The notes below the pieces were generated by a model that saw nothing but the letters and a program-made list of their open reading frames with translations, made no database searches and had not been told where the DNA came from. From Rhabdobacter roseus (GTDB lineage Bacteria; Bacteroidota; Bacteroidia; Cytophagales; Spirosomataceae), in the NCBI RefSeq assembly GCF_014202275.1, contig NZ_JACHGF010000001.1:930001-994000 (forward strand): a stretch of DNA of 64,000 nt, in the 5' to 3' direction. The translations under genes and the position numbers were made by a program. Shown here piece after piece: positions 43,122-52,689 of this stretch (position 1 is the stretch's first letter; each line of letters starts with the position of its first letter).

Positions 43122-43227
43122 CTATAAACGTGCGACAGCTCTGCTGTCTGGCATTTTGTAAGTCAATAAAGTGGCGTCTCATCGCCGATTCCGGAGGCCG
43201 AAGTGGAACGGAATCACCCATTTATAG
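43122..43227. repeat. TTTATAG-family intergenic element
   Basis: It is bounded by CTATAAA (43122-43128) and TTTATAG (43221-43227), the same boundary words as the element at 1035-1154. Inside are the small hairpin GACAGCTCTGCTGTC and CGCCGATTCCGGAGG (about 43182-43196). The latter recurs as CGCCGGATTCCGGAGG near 43952, on the other side of the next gene. Confidence 0.5.
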
Positions 43228-43313
43228 CAAAAGCGCAGGTAGTAAGTACCCCCACGACCGCACAGCGCGCATTCGCGAAAAAGTCAATTCGGATTAGCTC
43301 TAAAGTACCCTTT

Positions 43314-43853
43314 ATGAAGATACATGCACTAGCTACCTGGGTACTGGCGGGAAGCCTCCTGCAATGTACCCAGGCCCCGGAGAAGGAGCCGCCAGGTACC
43401 TTGCCTACCACCCAAGGTACTTTTGCCCCCTATCTTCCCTCGATCATCAAGGCCGACATCGACCCCTACCGGCCGGTAAAAGGTAAATCCCGAGCGGAGA
43501 TCAAAGACTTGCTGAAGGACATGTTTGAGGCAGACCAGCGCTGGCGCGATAGCCTGCATACCCGCCACCAGCCCGAACGAAATGCTTTTTATCAAAATAA
43601 AATGGTCGCGACCGACGCCGCCAACCGGATTTTACTGGACCGGATCATCGAGGAATTCGGCTGGCCTACCCTCAGCGCGTTTGGTGAGGAAGGGGTTGAG
43701 GCCGCCTGGTACATCCTGTGGCACCACCGGGACGACCGCACCTACCTGACCAAGTACCTGGATCAACTGCAACAAGCCGCCGCCCAAAAAGAGATACCCT
43801 ACAACCACTACCTGACGGTAAAAGAATGGGTAGAATGGAAAGCTCCGCAGTAG
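43314..43853 (+). CDS. putative lipoprotein, helical
   Basis: 179 residues from ATG 43314; the frame is open to 43203 but only the internal start gives a lipoprotein signal (ATWVLAGSLLQC, Cys18). The mature part is alpha-helical and Trp/Tyr-rich: KDMFEADQRWRDSL, LDRIIEEFGWPTLSAFGEEG, AAWYILWHHRDD and AAQKEIPYNHYLTV. This pattern (a 'DQ.WR' start, then GWP..S..G..G...A..I..H) resembles the DUF6624-like proteins common in Bacteroidota; that assignment is from memory and tentative. It is flanked on both sides by copies of an intergenic repeat. Confidence 0.7.
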   Translation: MKIHALATWVLAGSLLQCTQAPEKEPPGTLPTTQGTFAPYLPSIIKADIDPYRPVKGKSRAEIKDLLKDMFEADQRWRDSLHTRHQPERNAFYQNKMVATDAANRILLDRIIEEFGWPTLSAFGEEGVEAAWYILWHHRDDRTYLTKYLDQLQQAAAQKEIPYNHYLTVKEWVEWKAPQ

Positions 43854-43949
43854 GCAGGGGGTACTTTGTGAAAAAAGGCCCTGGCCTACGAGACTGCTTT
43901 GTGTTTGGCTCTCGGCATTTGTGAATAGGTACCTTCTTCATGGGCTTTC

Positions 43950-44027
43950 ATTCGCCGGATTCCGGAGGAATCTCATGTTTATAGCAATAGCAGAAGTGAC
44001 AGTGTCTCACGACCCCAGCGGGGTCGT
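43950..44027. repeat. TTTATAG-family intergenic element with GACCCC hairpin
   Basis: It contains CGCCGGATTCCGGAGG, CATGTTTATAGCAA (43974-43987) and the hairpin ACGACCCC-AGC-GGGGTCGT (44009-44027). The first two words match the element at 43122-43227 in the same order, so the lipoprotein gene between them sits between two direct copies. Confidence 0.5.
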
Positions 44028-44057
44028 ACCGTAAGTTGCGCTGGATTGCGGGAGGGT

Positions 44058-45230
44058 TTACTTGAGGTACCCATCCAGTACTTCCAGTAGCTTAGTACCC
44101 CGCAGGCGCGTGGCCAGGACCTTGCCGTCGGGAGCTACCAGGATGTTGTAGGGGATGGAACTGAAATTGTACTTCGGGATCACGTTCTCCTCGGGAGTCT
44201 CTACGTTCAGCAGGTGTATCCATTCACCTACCTGATCATCTTCGATGGCTTTGAGCCACTTGCTGCGGCTGGCTGGCTTGTCGATGGAAATGCTCACGAT
44301 CTCGAAGGAAGTACCACCATAGCGCTCGTAGGCCTTGCGTAGGTGAGGGTGCTCCACGCGGCAGGGCTTGCACCAACTGGCCCAGAAGTCAATGAGCAGG
44401 TACTTGCCTTCCAGGTCTTTGTAGCTGATTATTTGATCCGTACGATCAGGCAGAGCAAAGGGAGCCTCATGTATGTTATTAATCTGGATGATTCGGGTCT
44501 GACTTCCCTTTTTTCGCAAGTAGCTTGTATAAAAATCCTGAAAAAAGGAAGAAGCGATAAAGCGTTCGCTGGCACTTACGTAGGCACTATCCAGTGTAGT
44601 CTCATAGGTTTCGCCGTCAGGGAGCAAATCCATGATCACCTCCATACCAATGATGCATTCATGAGCTAGTACCGGGCTCTTGGTAGTGTCTACAATAACT
44701 TTTTTCGTATAGAGCCATTTTCTCCTGACATCATCTAATTGCTTTTGCAGCGAATCAGCAGCTACTGTATCGCCTTTCATAGTTGATTGAGTAATTTTAT
44801 CTAGCAAAGCCCTGAATTGGGACGCGAAATGACTAGAAACAACATAACTATTTAGACCTAGGGCAAAGCTTGAGGGTGAGCCTTCCAGGGTAAAATCAGG
44901 AAACGGCGAATCAAGAGGTCTGCCACTGGTCTCAATAGTAATCCTTAGCGTTTCATCATGAAGCGCTAAATAAATCATCCGCGGGCGGGGAGATTTGAAG
45001 TAAAGGGAATAAGGTAGTTCTTCCTGATTACGGCCACGAAAAGTGAATTTCCCCTGTAGGTTAGTAAGGCAGGAGTCAATCCATTTACCATTATACCGCA
45101 GATATACCATCTGCTGAGGGGAAGACAAAAGGGTGCCTTCAATCGTAAAAGGCTTTTCGAGCTGTGCCTGGGCAGGAAATAAGCTACTGAAAAAACAGGC
45201 CCATAAACCGAGTAGTAGATGAAATTTCAT
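44058..45230 (-). CDS. TlpA-like thioredoxin with N-terminal DUF4369-type domain
   Basis: A 390-residue exported protein (signal LLLGLWACFFSSLFPAQAQ). The N-terminal half is the beta-rich DUF4369-like domain (FTIEGTLLSSPQQMVYLRYN, then LTNLQGKFTFRG). A helical linker follows, and the C-terminal ~140 residues are a thioredoxin fold with active site WASWCKPC (about residue 285) and the cis-Pro loop in SSIPYNILVAPDGK. These periplasmic proteins reduce or isomerise disulfides and are abundant in Bacteroidota. It is a single gene, with no partner visible. Confidence 0.9.
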   Translation of the reverse strand: MKFHLLLGLWACFFSSLFPAQAQLEKPFTIEGTLLSSPQQMVYLRYNGKWIDSCLTNLQGKFTFRGRNQEELPYSLYFKSPRPRMIYLALHDETLRITIETSGRPLDSPFPDFTLEGSPSSFALGLNSYVVSSHFASQFRALLDKITQSTMKGDTVAADSLQKQLDDVRRKWLYTKKVIVDTTKSPVLAHECIIGMEVIMDLLPDGETYETTLDSAYVSASERFIASSFFQDFYTSYLRKKGSQTRIIQINNIHEAPFALPDRTDQIISYKDLEGKYLLIDFWASWCKPCRVEHPHLRKAYERYGGTSFEIVSISIDKPASRSKWLKAIEDDQVGEWIHLLNVETPEENVIPKYNFSSIPYNILVAPDGKVLATRLRGTKLLEVLDGYLK

Positions 45231-45642
45231 AGGGCGCGTATCATTAAAAGGTGGATACTGTTTGTAAAGTACCTTGTAGAGTTCTCTTTTCTCTTAAAAG
45301 ATGAGCGAGCTATTTGGTAAACAGGGATTTATACACGTACTCACGTAGCCGTAAATACTAGCTACTAAGGAAATGCTTAGTCGAAAGGTAAAGAAAAGCT
45401 ATTACTAAAAAAATAGTTATTATTACTTTTTTGCAAATTTTTATTCGTTATGCACTAAAAAAGGAGGTAGATGTGAAGGCCAAGCCATACCCTATCCGGC
45501 CGGGCTCACGGTATTTATAGAAATACTGCTGCGTCCGGAATCGGGAACTCCCGGTGTGATGCCTTGGCGTTGCTGAGAGTTCTCTATAAGTACCTATCGC
45601 AAGCGGAAAAATTCGCAAACAGGGAAAGCTAGACCCAAAAAA

Positions 45643-45690
45643 AGGTACTTTGCAAAACCGGCCCGGGGGCTTTCGTTTTGCAAAGTACCT
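45643..45690. terminator. hairpin made from inverted AGGTACTTTGCAAAAC copies
   Basis: AGGTACTTTGCAAAAC (45643-45658) and its exact reverse complement (45675-45690) enclose CGGCCCGGGGGCTTTC. An A-run precedes and TCTTG follows. Nearly the same hairpin occurs at 57038-57086. It ends the GH43 transcript on the minus strand. The rest of the gap 45231-45765 contains a TTTATAGA...CTATAA intergenic element (45514-45589) and the promoter side of the TlpA-like gene; I see no gene. Confidence 0.75.
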
Positions 45691-45765
45691 CTTGAAAAAT
45701 CGACTAGTAACCAGCACTCCGGCCCAGGTACCTACTTGGGAATAGAAGGTACCTGCGGAGCTCGT

Positions 45766-46743
45766 TTAATGGCCAAAATCCGCCAGACTCCACCGGTCTT
45801 TCCACTCCACCACCGGCTGGTTGTCCTTAAACTGGATGGGTAGCCACAGGTAGCGGCTATCTTTCAGGTCCTTGGGATTCCAGCGATCGGCCATAAAAAT
45901 GTATGCGTCTTTTTTGCCCTGCACCGGCAGAATGTAGGTCGACTGCCCGTCGAAGGTGATATTTGCCTGGGGGCCTTTCATGGGGTCGCCGAGGAGCTCC
46001 CAGGGACCAAAAAGCGACGTGGCCGTGTGTAAGGCGGCGGCGTTGGGTGCCCAGCCGGTACAGCCACTCGTGATGAGGTAGTACTTTCCCTCCTTTTTGA
46101 AAATAGCCGGAGCCTCGCGGTGGTTGCTGAAAAGGAGCGTGTCCTGGGTAGTGGCCGAGAGGAAGTCGTCGGTGAGCTTCACGATCCGTAAGTCGTAGTT
46201 TTCGCGCGCCGAGTAGATCTGGTACGCCGAGCCGTCTTCGTCTACGTACAGGGTCATGTCGCGTGACATGTGGCCGTTGGGGCGGAAGCTTTTCACGTAC
46301 TGGTAGGGGCCCGTGGCCTTATCGCTGACGGCCACGCCAGCGCGCGCGGCTTTGTAGCCCTGCCCCGGCAGTTCGAGGTGAAACCACATCACGTACTTTC
46401 GGGTCTTCGGATTATAAATCACCTTGGGACGCTCCATGAGCCCGTTCGTCGCGATTTCGCTAGCCGGGTCGGTGGATTTCGCCAGGGCTACTCCTTCGTA
46501 CTTCCAACTATGAAGGTCCTTCGACGAATACACGTTGACGCCTTCCGAAGCCGATTTACCGCGCTTTTCACCAAACCAGTAGTAGGTACCCTGGTCGAAA
46601 AGCAGGCCACCGCCGTGCGCGTTGATGACCTGGCCCTGGTCGTCGTACCAGACGGCTCCGGGCTCGAACTCGGTTTGGGCCGGGCTCAGGTTGGCATACG
46701 TAACCAAAGCCAGCAGCAAGGAAGCAATTCGGATGATTTTCAT
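45766..46743 (-). CDS. glycoside hydrolase family 43
   Basis: 325 residues from ATG 46743; upstream in-frame codons to 46884 lack a signal, whereas MKIIRIASLLLALVTYANLS is a clear signal peptide. The five-blade propeller of GH43 is recognisable: INAHGGGLLFDQGTYYWFGE, RPKVIYNPKTRKYVMWFH, SRDMTLYVDEDGSAY and EAPAIFKKEGKYYLITSG, containing the acidic active-site positions. This subset acts on galactan-like chains in characterised members, though arabinan and xylan side chains are possible. It is the only enzyme of this locus, downstream of SusC and SusD. Confidence 0.85.
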   Translation of the reverse strand: MKIIRIASLLLALVTYANLSPAQTEFEPGAVWYDDQGQVINAHGGGLLFDQGTYYWFGEKRGKSASEGVNVYSSKDLHSWKYEGVALAKSTDPASEIATNGLMERPKVIYNPKTRKYVMWFHLELPGQGYKAARAGVAVSDKATGPYQYVKSFRPNGHMSRDMTLYVDEDGSAYQIYSARENYDLRIVKLTDDFLSATTQDTLLFSNHREAPAIFKKEGKYYLITSGCTGWAPNAAALHTATSLFGPWELLGDPMKGPQANITFDGQSTYILPVQGKKDAYIFMADRWNPKDLKDSRYLWLPIQFKDNQPVVEWKDRWSLADFGH

Positions 46744-46810
46744 ACAACTAGAAGCTAAACCGTAGCGCGGAAGGTACTTCTGCGCTACGGTAATCAGGAA
46801 AAATGATGAT

Positions 46811-48748
46811 TTAAATCCGGTCTTCGTCCGCCACGGCATCTTCCCAGTTTTGCCACGAAGGAGCGCCGGGATCGTAGCCGTCATAGCCCTGATTCTGACG
46901 GAGCCGGTTACCGGCGTTGGCGTTGATGGCCGACTGCGGAATGGGCCAGTTGATGTTGTTAGGAGCGATGGTATACGAGCGATTGCGCACGGTTACTTTG
47001 CCCTTGTTGTAGAAGTCGCTGTGGTGCTGAATCCGCTGGTACCAGTAGCTATTCTGGGCCAGGTTGTCGATGGTGTAGGAATTGCCCCATTCGTCGGTTT
47101 TGCCGGACAGCGCCAGGCAGTACGACACCCGGCTCAGCTCCGTAAAGCGCCATTCTTCCATGTTCAGTTCGCGAGCCCGCTCGTCCATGATGTCCCCAAT
47201 GGTTACGGCGGTGTATAGCTGCTCACACTTGGCCCGCTGCCGGATGGCGTTCACGTCGGCCGTAGCCCCGGCGATATCTCCCTTGTAAAACTTGGCTTCG
47301 GCGCGTAGCAGGTAGGTTTCGGCCAGGCGGTACAGGTACCAGTCGCCGGCCCCGCCCCGGTGGTTGGCTTCGTTGGCGTTTTGCGATTCGTTGGGATCTT
47401 CGATGTAGTACTTGTAGTGCGGCCAGTCAAACCAGCAGCGGATGGTGTCGTCGGTGAAATAGTTGCCCGACGGACCGCGCAGAGCTACATTCTGGCCAAA
47501 GTACGTACTGGTCGGGTCGTTGTATTTGAGCGAATCCATCCGAACCCAGTTCCCTACGGCCGAGCTGTGGCGCAAGTCGCCTTTATCATCCACGCCATTG
47601 ACGTACCACAAGGACTTTTGGGCGTAGTAGGTAGGCCGAATGTGGGCAATACCCCGGCCCAATGCCCGTACGTAGTCGTACTGCGCGCGATGGTTGGCGT
47701 TGGAGGCCGGAAAATAGCGCATGGCCTGTTTTCCGTCCGGTGCTTTGGTATTGGCGTAATCCATAAAAGGCAGCCAGTTGCGCATGGAGTTCATTTTGAT
47801 GCCCATGTCGGTGTTGATGCGGTTAGGCATTACCATCAGGGCCTCCCGGTTGGCACCGATGGCTTTGTTTTCGGGCCGGTGCAGATCCCACACGACGTTG
47901 CGCACGATGGGCCAGGTAGCTGAGTAGGGCCTTACATCGTTGCCAAAGGAGGCCTGCATCAGCGAGTAACCCGAGCTGTTGATCAGGATGTCGGCTTGCT
48001 CGATGGCTTTGTCAAATTGCCCCGTTGCCAGGTAGCATTTGATGAGTAGTTGCCGACAGGCCGCTTTGTTGACCATCCCCTTCAGGGCCATTTGGGATTG
48101 CTCAGGTACCCATTCTACGGCTTTTTCCATATCGGCGGTGATCATCTTCAGGATCGCTTCCCGCTGGGTAGAGCGGTAGTTCAGCTTAGGTACCTCCAGA
48201 ATTTTGGTAACCAGGGGTACATCTTTGAATTGAAATGAGAGCGCCAGGTAGCGGAAAGAACGGTGGAAGAGCGCCCGGCCCCGGTACTCGTTCTTAACGT
48301 CCTCGGAAAGGCCCTGTACGTTCCCAATAAACGAAAGTACCGTGTTGGCGTACTTGATGCCGTTGTAGGTTTCGTGCCAGAAGTAACCTACGCGCTCGGG
48401 CATATCGGTGGGCGTAAGCCGGGTGGCAATATCCGCAAAAATGTTTCCGTCGTCTGTTTTGCTGGCCACGGCTACTTCCGAAAACATGTACTCGGTACTA
48501 ATGGGAAGGCTTAGATCGGTATACTCGAAGTAAGTCCAGTAGGCACGGATGTGGCGGTCACAGATAGCCAGGGCCGCATCCAGGCCGCTCCGGGTAGAAA
48601 AGGTGAGCCCTGGCTCAAACAAGGATAGGGGCTCTGGCTGCAGGTACGACTCCTTGCAGCCGCTCATGCTGGCGGTCACGACGGCCAGTACCAGCAGAAG
48701 TTTCGCCAGCCTACGCGTGATCTTGGTAGTGAATTGGTTGATTTTCAT
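46811..48748 (-). CDS. RagB/SusD-family glycan-binding lipoprotein (third pair)
   Basis: A 645-residue lipoprotein, longer than usual for SusD. Signal and lipobox: LLLVLAVVTASMSGC. SusD features: YRGRALFHRSFRYLALSFQF, CRQLLIKCYLATGQFDKAIE, YLLRAEAKFYKGDIAGATAD and ERARELNMEEWRFTELSRVS. It binds the oligosaccharide at the surface for the SusC partner encoded 18 bases upstream. It belongs to a polysaccharide utilisation locus with GH43 and a divergent hybrid sensor. Confidence 0.92.
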   Translation of the reverse strand: MKINQFTTKITRRLAKLLLVLAVVTASMSGCKESYLQPEPLSLFEPGLTFSTRSGLDAALAICDRHIRAYWTYFEYTDLSLPISTEYMFSEVAVASKTDDGNIFADIATRLTPTDMPERVGYFWHETYNGIKYANTVLSFIGNVQGLSEDVKNEYRGRALFHRSFRYLALSFQFKDVPLVTKILEVPKLNYRSTQREAILKMITADMEKAVEWVPEQSQMALKGMVNKAACRQLLIKCYLATGQFDKAIEQADILINSSGYSLMQASFGNDVRPYSATWPIVRNVVWDLHRPENKAIGANREALMVMPNRINTDMGIKMNSMRNWLPFMDYANTKAPDGKQAMRYFPASNANHRAQYDYVRALGRGIAHIRPTYYAQKSLWYVNGVDDKGDLRHSSAVGNWVRMDSLKYNDPTSTYFGQNVALRGPSGNYFTDDTIRCWFDWPHYKYYIEDPNESQNANEANHRGGAGDWYLYRLAETYLLRAEAKFYKGDIAGATADVNAIRQRAKCEQLYTAVTIGDIMDERARELNMEEWRFTELSRVSYCLALSGKTDEWGNSYTIDNLAQNSYWYQRIQHHSDFYNKGKVTVRNRSYTIAPNNINWPIPQSAINANAGNRLRQNQGYDGYDPGAPSWQNWEDAVADEDRI

Positions 48749-48766
48749 TGTTTTATTTTCTTGCTC

Positions 48767-51700
48767 TTAAAAAGATACGTTTAGTCCAAGGGTATAAATT
48801 CTGGGGGCCAATCCTCCCGTTTCGATGTCCCAGTAGTCCCAGTTTCTATCTTGTTTCCAAACGGCCACGTTACGAATCGAGCTGTAAAGCCGTAGATTGT
48901 CTATGCCCCACTGGGAGAGCACTTGGCGGGGAAGCGTGTATCCTACCGTCACGTTTTCCAGGCGGACAAACGAGCGGTTGTACAGCATACCGGGCGAATT
49001 CACCCCCGCGGGCCCTTTGGCATCCAGACGAGCCACCTCGTTGGAGGGGTTTTCCAGCGTCCAGTATTCTTTGGCATAGGCGTTTGCCAGGTTGGTTACC
49101 AGCGAGGTACCGTTGTCCTGGTTCAGGTAGGCAGTACCCAGACTCTTGTGGCCCATGTACGAATACATGTTGAAGGAGAAACTCAGGTTCTTGTATTTAA
49201 AATCATTCCGCAACGACCACATCACTGGAGGGGCCGTTTGTCCCAAAAACTCTTTGTCCTGGTCGTTGTAAACGGGCGTACGGTTGGTGCCATCGGCACT
49301 GAGCCGATCGTCGGCGGTATAGTTGTTAGCTACTTTGGGGTCGCCGGGGCGCTGCCCATACTTGGCCGCTTCTTCCGCTTCGTTCGCCTGCCAGATACCC
49401 GTTACCCGGTAGTTCCAGATGGCACTGACGGGCTGCCCGATGAACCATCCGTTGGCGATATCATCCCTTTCTTTGGTACCTGTTACGTTGCCCTGGCTGT
49501 CCCGTACCTCGTCGTACACATAGTACAGGTGCTTGATGGTGTTTTTGTATTTTGAGAACCCAAAAACCGAGTTCCAGGTAAATGAGCCGCGCCGTAGGTT
49601 TTCCGAGTTCAGGCTGACCTCAAAGCCCCGGTTTTCTACTTTACCCAGGTTGGTGGTAATACTGCCAAATCCGGTAAAGCCCGGCAGAGACCGGTTCATG
49701 ATCATATCAATCGTGGGCGTAATGTAGTAGTCTACCGTACCGGAGATGCGGTTTTTTAGCAGCCCAAAATCCAACCCAACGTTAAAGGCCTGGGTTTTTT
49801 CCCACGACAGATTCGGGTTAGCCAAGCGGCCCACGGTCAGGTAGCGGTATTGGATAAGGTTCCCGCTGGCATCCAGGTACCCCATGGTGGCTCCTACGCC
49901 CGCTCCCAGGTTGGCCAGCGCCAGGTAGGGGTCGGCCAGGGAGCGGTTCCCATTTTGGCCCCACGACAACCGAAGCTTACCGGTACTCAGCGGTCCCCAG
50001 TCAAAAAACGTCTCGTTGGTGAAGGTCCAGGCCACGGCTGCCGAAAAGAACGTGGCGCGTGGGTTGGAGCTTCCAAAGGCGGAGTACCCGTCGCGACGAA
50101 CCGAGGTCGTGATCAGGTAGCGGTCGTCGTAGGAATAGAAGAAGCGAGCCAGCATTCCGTCGGCCGTTTCTTTTACGTCGTCCGAGTCGAAACTACTCCG
50201 GTTTTTGTCGCCATAGTAGGTTTCGTGGTACCCCAACGCATCGCTGGGCATGATGTTCCGGGCCTGGATGCGGTCCAGCCAGGACTGTCGCATCTCGGCT
50301 TCCTGCACCAGGGTCACATTCACCCGGTGCTTCGTGCCAAAGGCATAGTCCCAGTGCAGGGTATTGTTAAGCGACCAGTCCAGGCGCTGGGTTTGCTCAC
50401 GATTGACGAGTCCATTGGTACCCCGCCAGTCGGGGTGGCTGGCCGACTCCCAGTAGCGGTCGTGAAAGAACTGGTAGCGGGGCGAAAAATTAAACGAATA
50501 CGTAATATCAAACGGTAGCTTTACTTTGGAAGTCAGGATGGTATTAAACACGGTAAATCCTTTATCCAAGGCCAAGTACTGCCGGTTGAAGTCATAGTTG
50601 TACCCAAAGTTATTGACCATGTTGTCGCCCATGGGATGTACCAGCAGATTTCCGTCAGCGTCTTTGTAGCTGGCGAAGGGCGCATTCCGGGTAATCTGCG
50701 TGCCCCAATCCACCGCCAGGTCGCCGTCGGTGCGTTGCTGGAAGTTCACGTTGGCTCCCAGAGACAGCCATTTGGTAATTTGCCCCTCCACCTTCATGTT
50801 GGAGCGGATGGCGCTGTAATCGTTCCCTTTGGCCACGCCCTGGTTAGCCAGGTACCCAAACGACAAGTAGTAGTTGATGTTGTCGGAAGCTCCGGATACG
50901 CTTACGTTATAATCCTGGTTCACTCCGGTGCGGAAGCTGTGTTTGTACCAGTCGAAAGATTGCCCGTTCAGGTAGTTCGTTAACGCGGTACCTTGCATCA
51001 GCAGGCGCTTGGCCCAAATCTCCTGGTCGGAGGCATTGCCGTTTGAGGCCGCCGTGAAGCCCCGCCACTGATCGAGCGTAAGGCCGTATTGGGACAGGTT
51101 CGCCTCGGTGGGTTGGTGGTAGTAGCCGCGCTGGTTCGCAAAGCTGGACCGATAGGCTTCGTACTGGCCGGTAGCCGCATTTAGGCCGTAGGTAGGGGCC
51201 GTGTACCAGTCCTGGCGGTACTGCATGTACCCTTCGGGATCAAATACATTCCGGTTGGAACCCATCGTCACCGCGGCCACGTTGGTCGTAAAGTTGATCT
51301 TGGGTTTGCCTACCTGGCCTTTTTTGGTGGAGATAATAAGTACCCCGTTGGCGGACTTCGCTCCGTAAACGGCGGCCGCGGAAGCATCTTTCAGCACATC
51401 AATCTGACTGATGTCATCGGGGTTAATCTCGGATAATTCTCCGTAGAAGATCATCCCATCTAGAATGATGAGGGGGTCGTTGTGCCCACCCGCCGTATAC
51501 ACGGAGCGCTGGCCGCGGATCTGGATGGACCCACCTCCCTTGGCCGAGGGGTCGAAGCCTACCGTCACGCCGGGGGTACCCCGCAGAATATCCTGCGTGG
51601 TGTTAGGGTTTTGGTCGGCAATCCGGTCGGGGCGAATCTGAACGATGGACCCCGTCAGATCCTTCTTTTGCATGGTGCTGTACCCCACCACCACTACTTC

Positions 51701-52063
51701 GTTCAGGGTTTTATTGTCTTCCGAGAGCGTCACATTGAGGGTTCGTTGGGTACCTACCACGCTTTCCTTACTTTCATAGCCTACGTACGAAAACACCAGC
51801 ACCGCCTGCTCGTTGGGTACTTGCATGGTATAGGCTCCGGTTGCATTGGTGGAGGTACCTTCCAAGGTACCTTTCAGGATAATGTTTACGCCGGGCAACG
51901 TTTCGCCCTTCTCATCGGTTACCTGTCCGGTAACGGTTAGCCCGGTTTGCTGTCCAAAAGACACGGGTGAGGAGAGCCAGCAAAAGACAAGCAGGAGCAA
52001 CCCCGCCCATCGTATGGAGGTAGTCTCCTGATGTGACTGAAAAAGTAGCCGTTTAATGTCCAT
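48767..52063 (-). CDS. SusC-family TonB-dependent importer (third pair)
   Basis: A 1098-residue outer-membrane importer. After the signal (LLLLVFCWLSSPVSFGQ) come the carboxypeptidase-like domain (GVNIILKGTLEGTSTNATG), plug (TQDILRGTPGVTVGFDPSAK, IQIRGQRSVYTAG, PLIILDGMIFYG) and barrel, with NRSFVRLENVTVGYTLPRQV near the end and a final RIYTLGLNVSF. It imports the oligosaccharide presented by its SusD. It is transcribed divergently from the HTCS gene. Confidence 0.94.
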   Translation of the reverse strand: MDIKRLLFQSHQETTSIRWAGLLLLVFCWLSSPVSFGQQTGLTVTGQVTDEKGETLPGVNIILKGTLEGTSTNATGAYTMQVPNEQAVLVFSYVGYESKESVVGTQRTLNVTLSEDNKTLNEVVVVGYSTMQKKDLTGSIVQIRPDRIADQNPNTTQDILRGTPGVTVGFDPSAKGGGSIQIRGQRSVYTAGGHNDPLIILDGMIFYGELSEINPDDISQIDVLKDASAAAVYGAKSANGVLIISTKKGQVGKPKINFTTNVAAVTMGSNRNVFDPEGYMQYRQDWYTAPTYGLNAATGQYEAYRSSFANQRGYYHQPTEANLSQYGLTLDQWRGFTAASNGNASDQEIWAKRLLMQGTALTNYLNGQSFDWYKHSFRTGVNQDYNVSVSGASDNINYYLSFGYLANQGVAKGNDYSAIRSNMKVEGQITKWLSLGANVNFQQRTDGDLAVDWGTQITRNAPFASYKDADGNLLVHPMGDNMVNNFGYNYDFNRQYLALDKGFTVFNTILTSKVKLPFDITYSFNFSPRYQFFHDRYWESASHPDWRGTNGLVNREQTQRLDWSLNNTLHWDYAFGTKHRVNVTLVQEAEMRQSWLDRIQARNIMPSDALGYHETYYGDKNRSSFDSDDVKETADGMLARFFYSYDDRYLITTSVRRDGYSAFGSSNPRATFFSAAVAWTFTNETFFDWGPLSTGKLRLSWGQNGNRSLADPYLALANLGAGVGATMGYLDASGNLIQYRYLTVGRLANPNLSWEKTQAFNVGLDFGLLKNRISGTVDYYITPTIDMIMNRSLPGFTGFGSITTNLGKVENRGFEVSLNSENLRRGSFTWNSVFGFSKYKNTIKHLYYVYDEVRDSQGNVTGTKERDDIANGWFIGQPVSAIWNYRVTGIWQANEAEEAAKYGQRPGDPKVANNYTADDRLSADGTNRTPVYNDQDKEFLGQTAPPVMWSLRNDFKYKNLSFSFNMYSYMGHKSLGTAYLNQDNGTSLVTNLANAYAKEYWTLENPSNEVARLDAKGPAGVNSPGMLYNRSFVRLENVTVGYTLPRQVLSQWGIDNLRLYSSIRNVAVWKQDRNWDYWDIETGGLAPRIYTLGLNVSF

Positions 52064-52689
52064 AGATTGAGTAGGTATTGTTTTGGTTATATAGAAAAAC
52101 TGATTTGATACGTGCCATTAAAAAGCAAAGTCTATGTTTGAATAGTGCAAAAATAATAAAGTACTATTTGTGCGATGGGGGTATTTTTCGGCAAAAAAGG
52201 GGGGGATTTTCGGCGTTAGGTACTAAAGCGTTACAATTTTGACCATTTGGGAACAGCAAGGCTCAAGGTACTTTCGCAGAAGTAATGATCCGGTACGAAA
52301 CAGCCCCTGCCCGGCCTGATCCGGAACGTGACTAGCCGCCGGTACCTGGCTCCGCGGGCGTCGGTGATTTTGGGAGGGGTACTTTGAGGCGGAGCAAGAT
52401 CAGTAGGAGCAAACGAAGAAACGTAGCCTGAAAGCGAAGACCTGAAAAATGAATGTGTTTTATGGTTACAACGTAAAATTACCTGCGCTCATTATCCATC
52501 AGAAAGCGCAATAGAACGAACGAGGGGCTTATTTCCCGAAAATTTGCAGACGCTGTAACCTCTTTTTTAGTTTTCAAAGCGTTATAAAGCGCTGTACGAT
52601 TTAATAAGTACAAACGAGAGTAGCATCAAAACCCAGGGGCGAGCAGAGGGGCGGGCCTTGGTTAAAAAAGGGTACATTTGTCCTTAATC
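52064..52689. promoter_or_regulatory. divergent promoter region of the GH43 locus
   Basis: This 626-base gap between the SusC gene and the HTCS gene has no coding frame I can support. It must hold both promoters and the binding site of the HTCS AraC domain. On the plus strand TACATTTG (52673-52680) fits the -7 pattern TAnnTTTG but lies only 10 bases from the HTCS start codon. Several RRGTACYY copies occur (e.g. near 52267 and 52379). Confidence 0.4.

Noticed and set aside
45448-45717. Minus-strand open frame of 89 codons
   Set aside because: It runs through a terminator hairpin and a TTTATAGA repeat and has no protein-like features.
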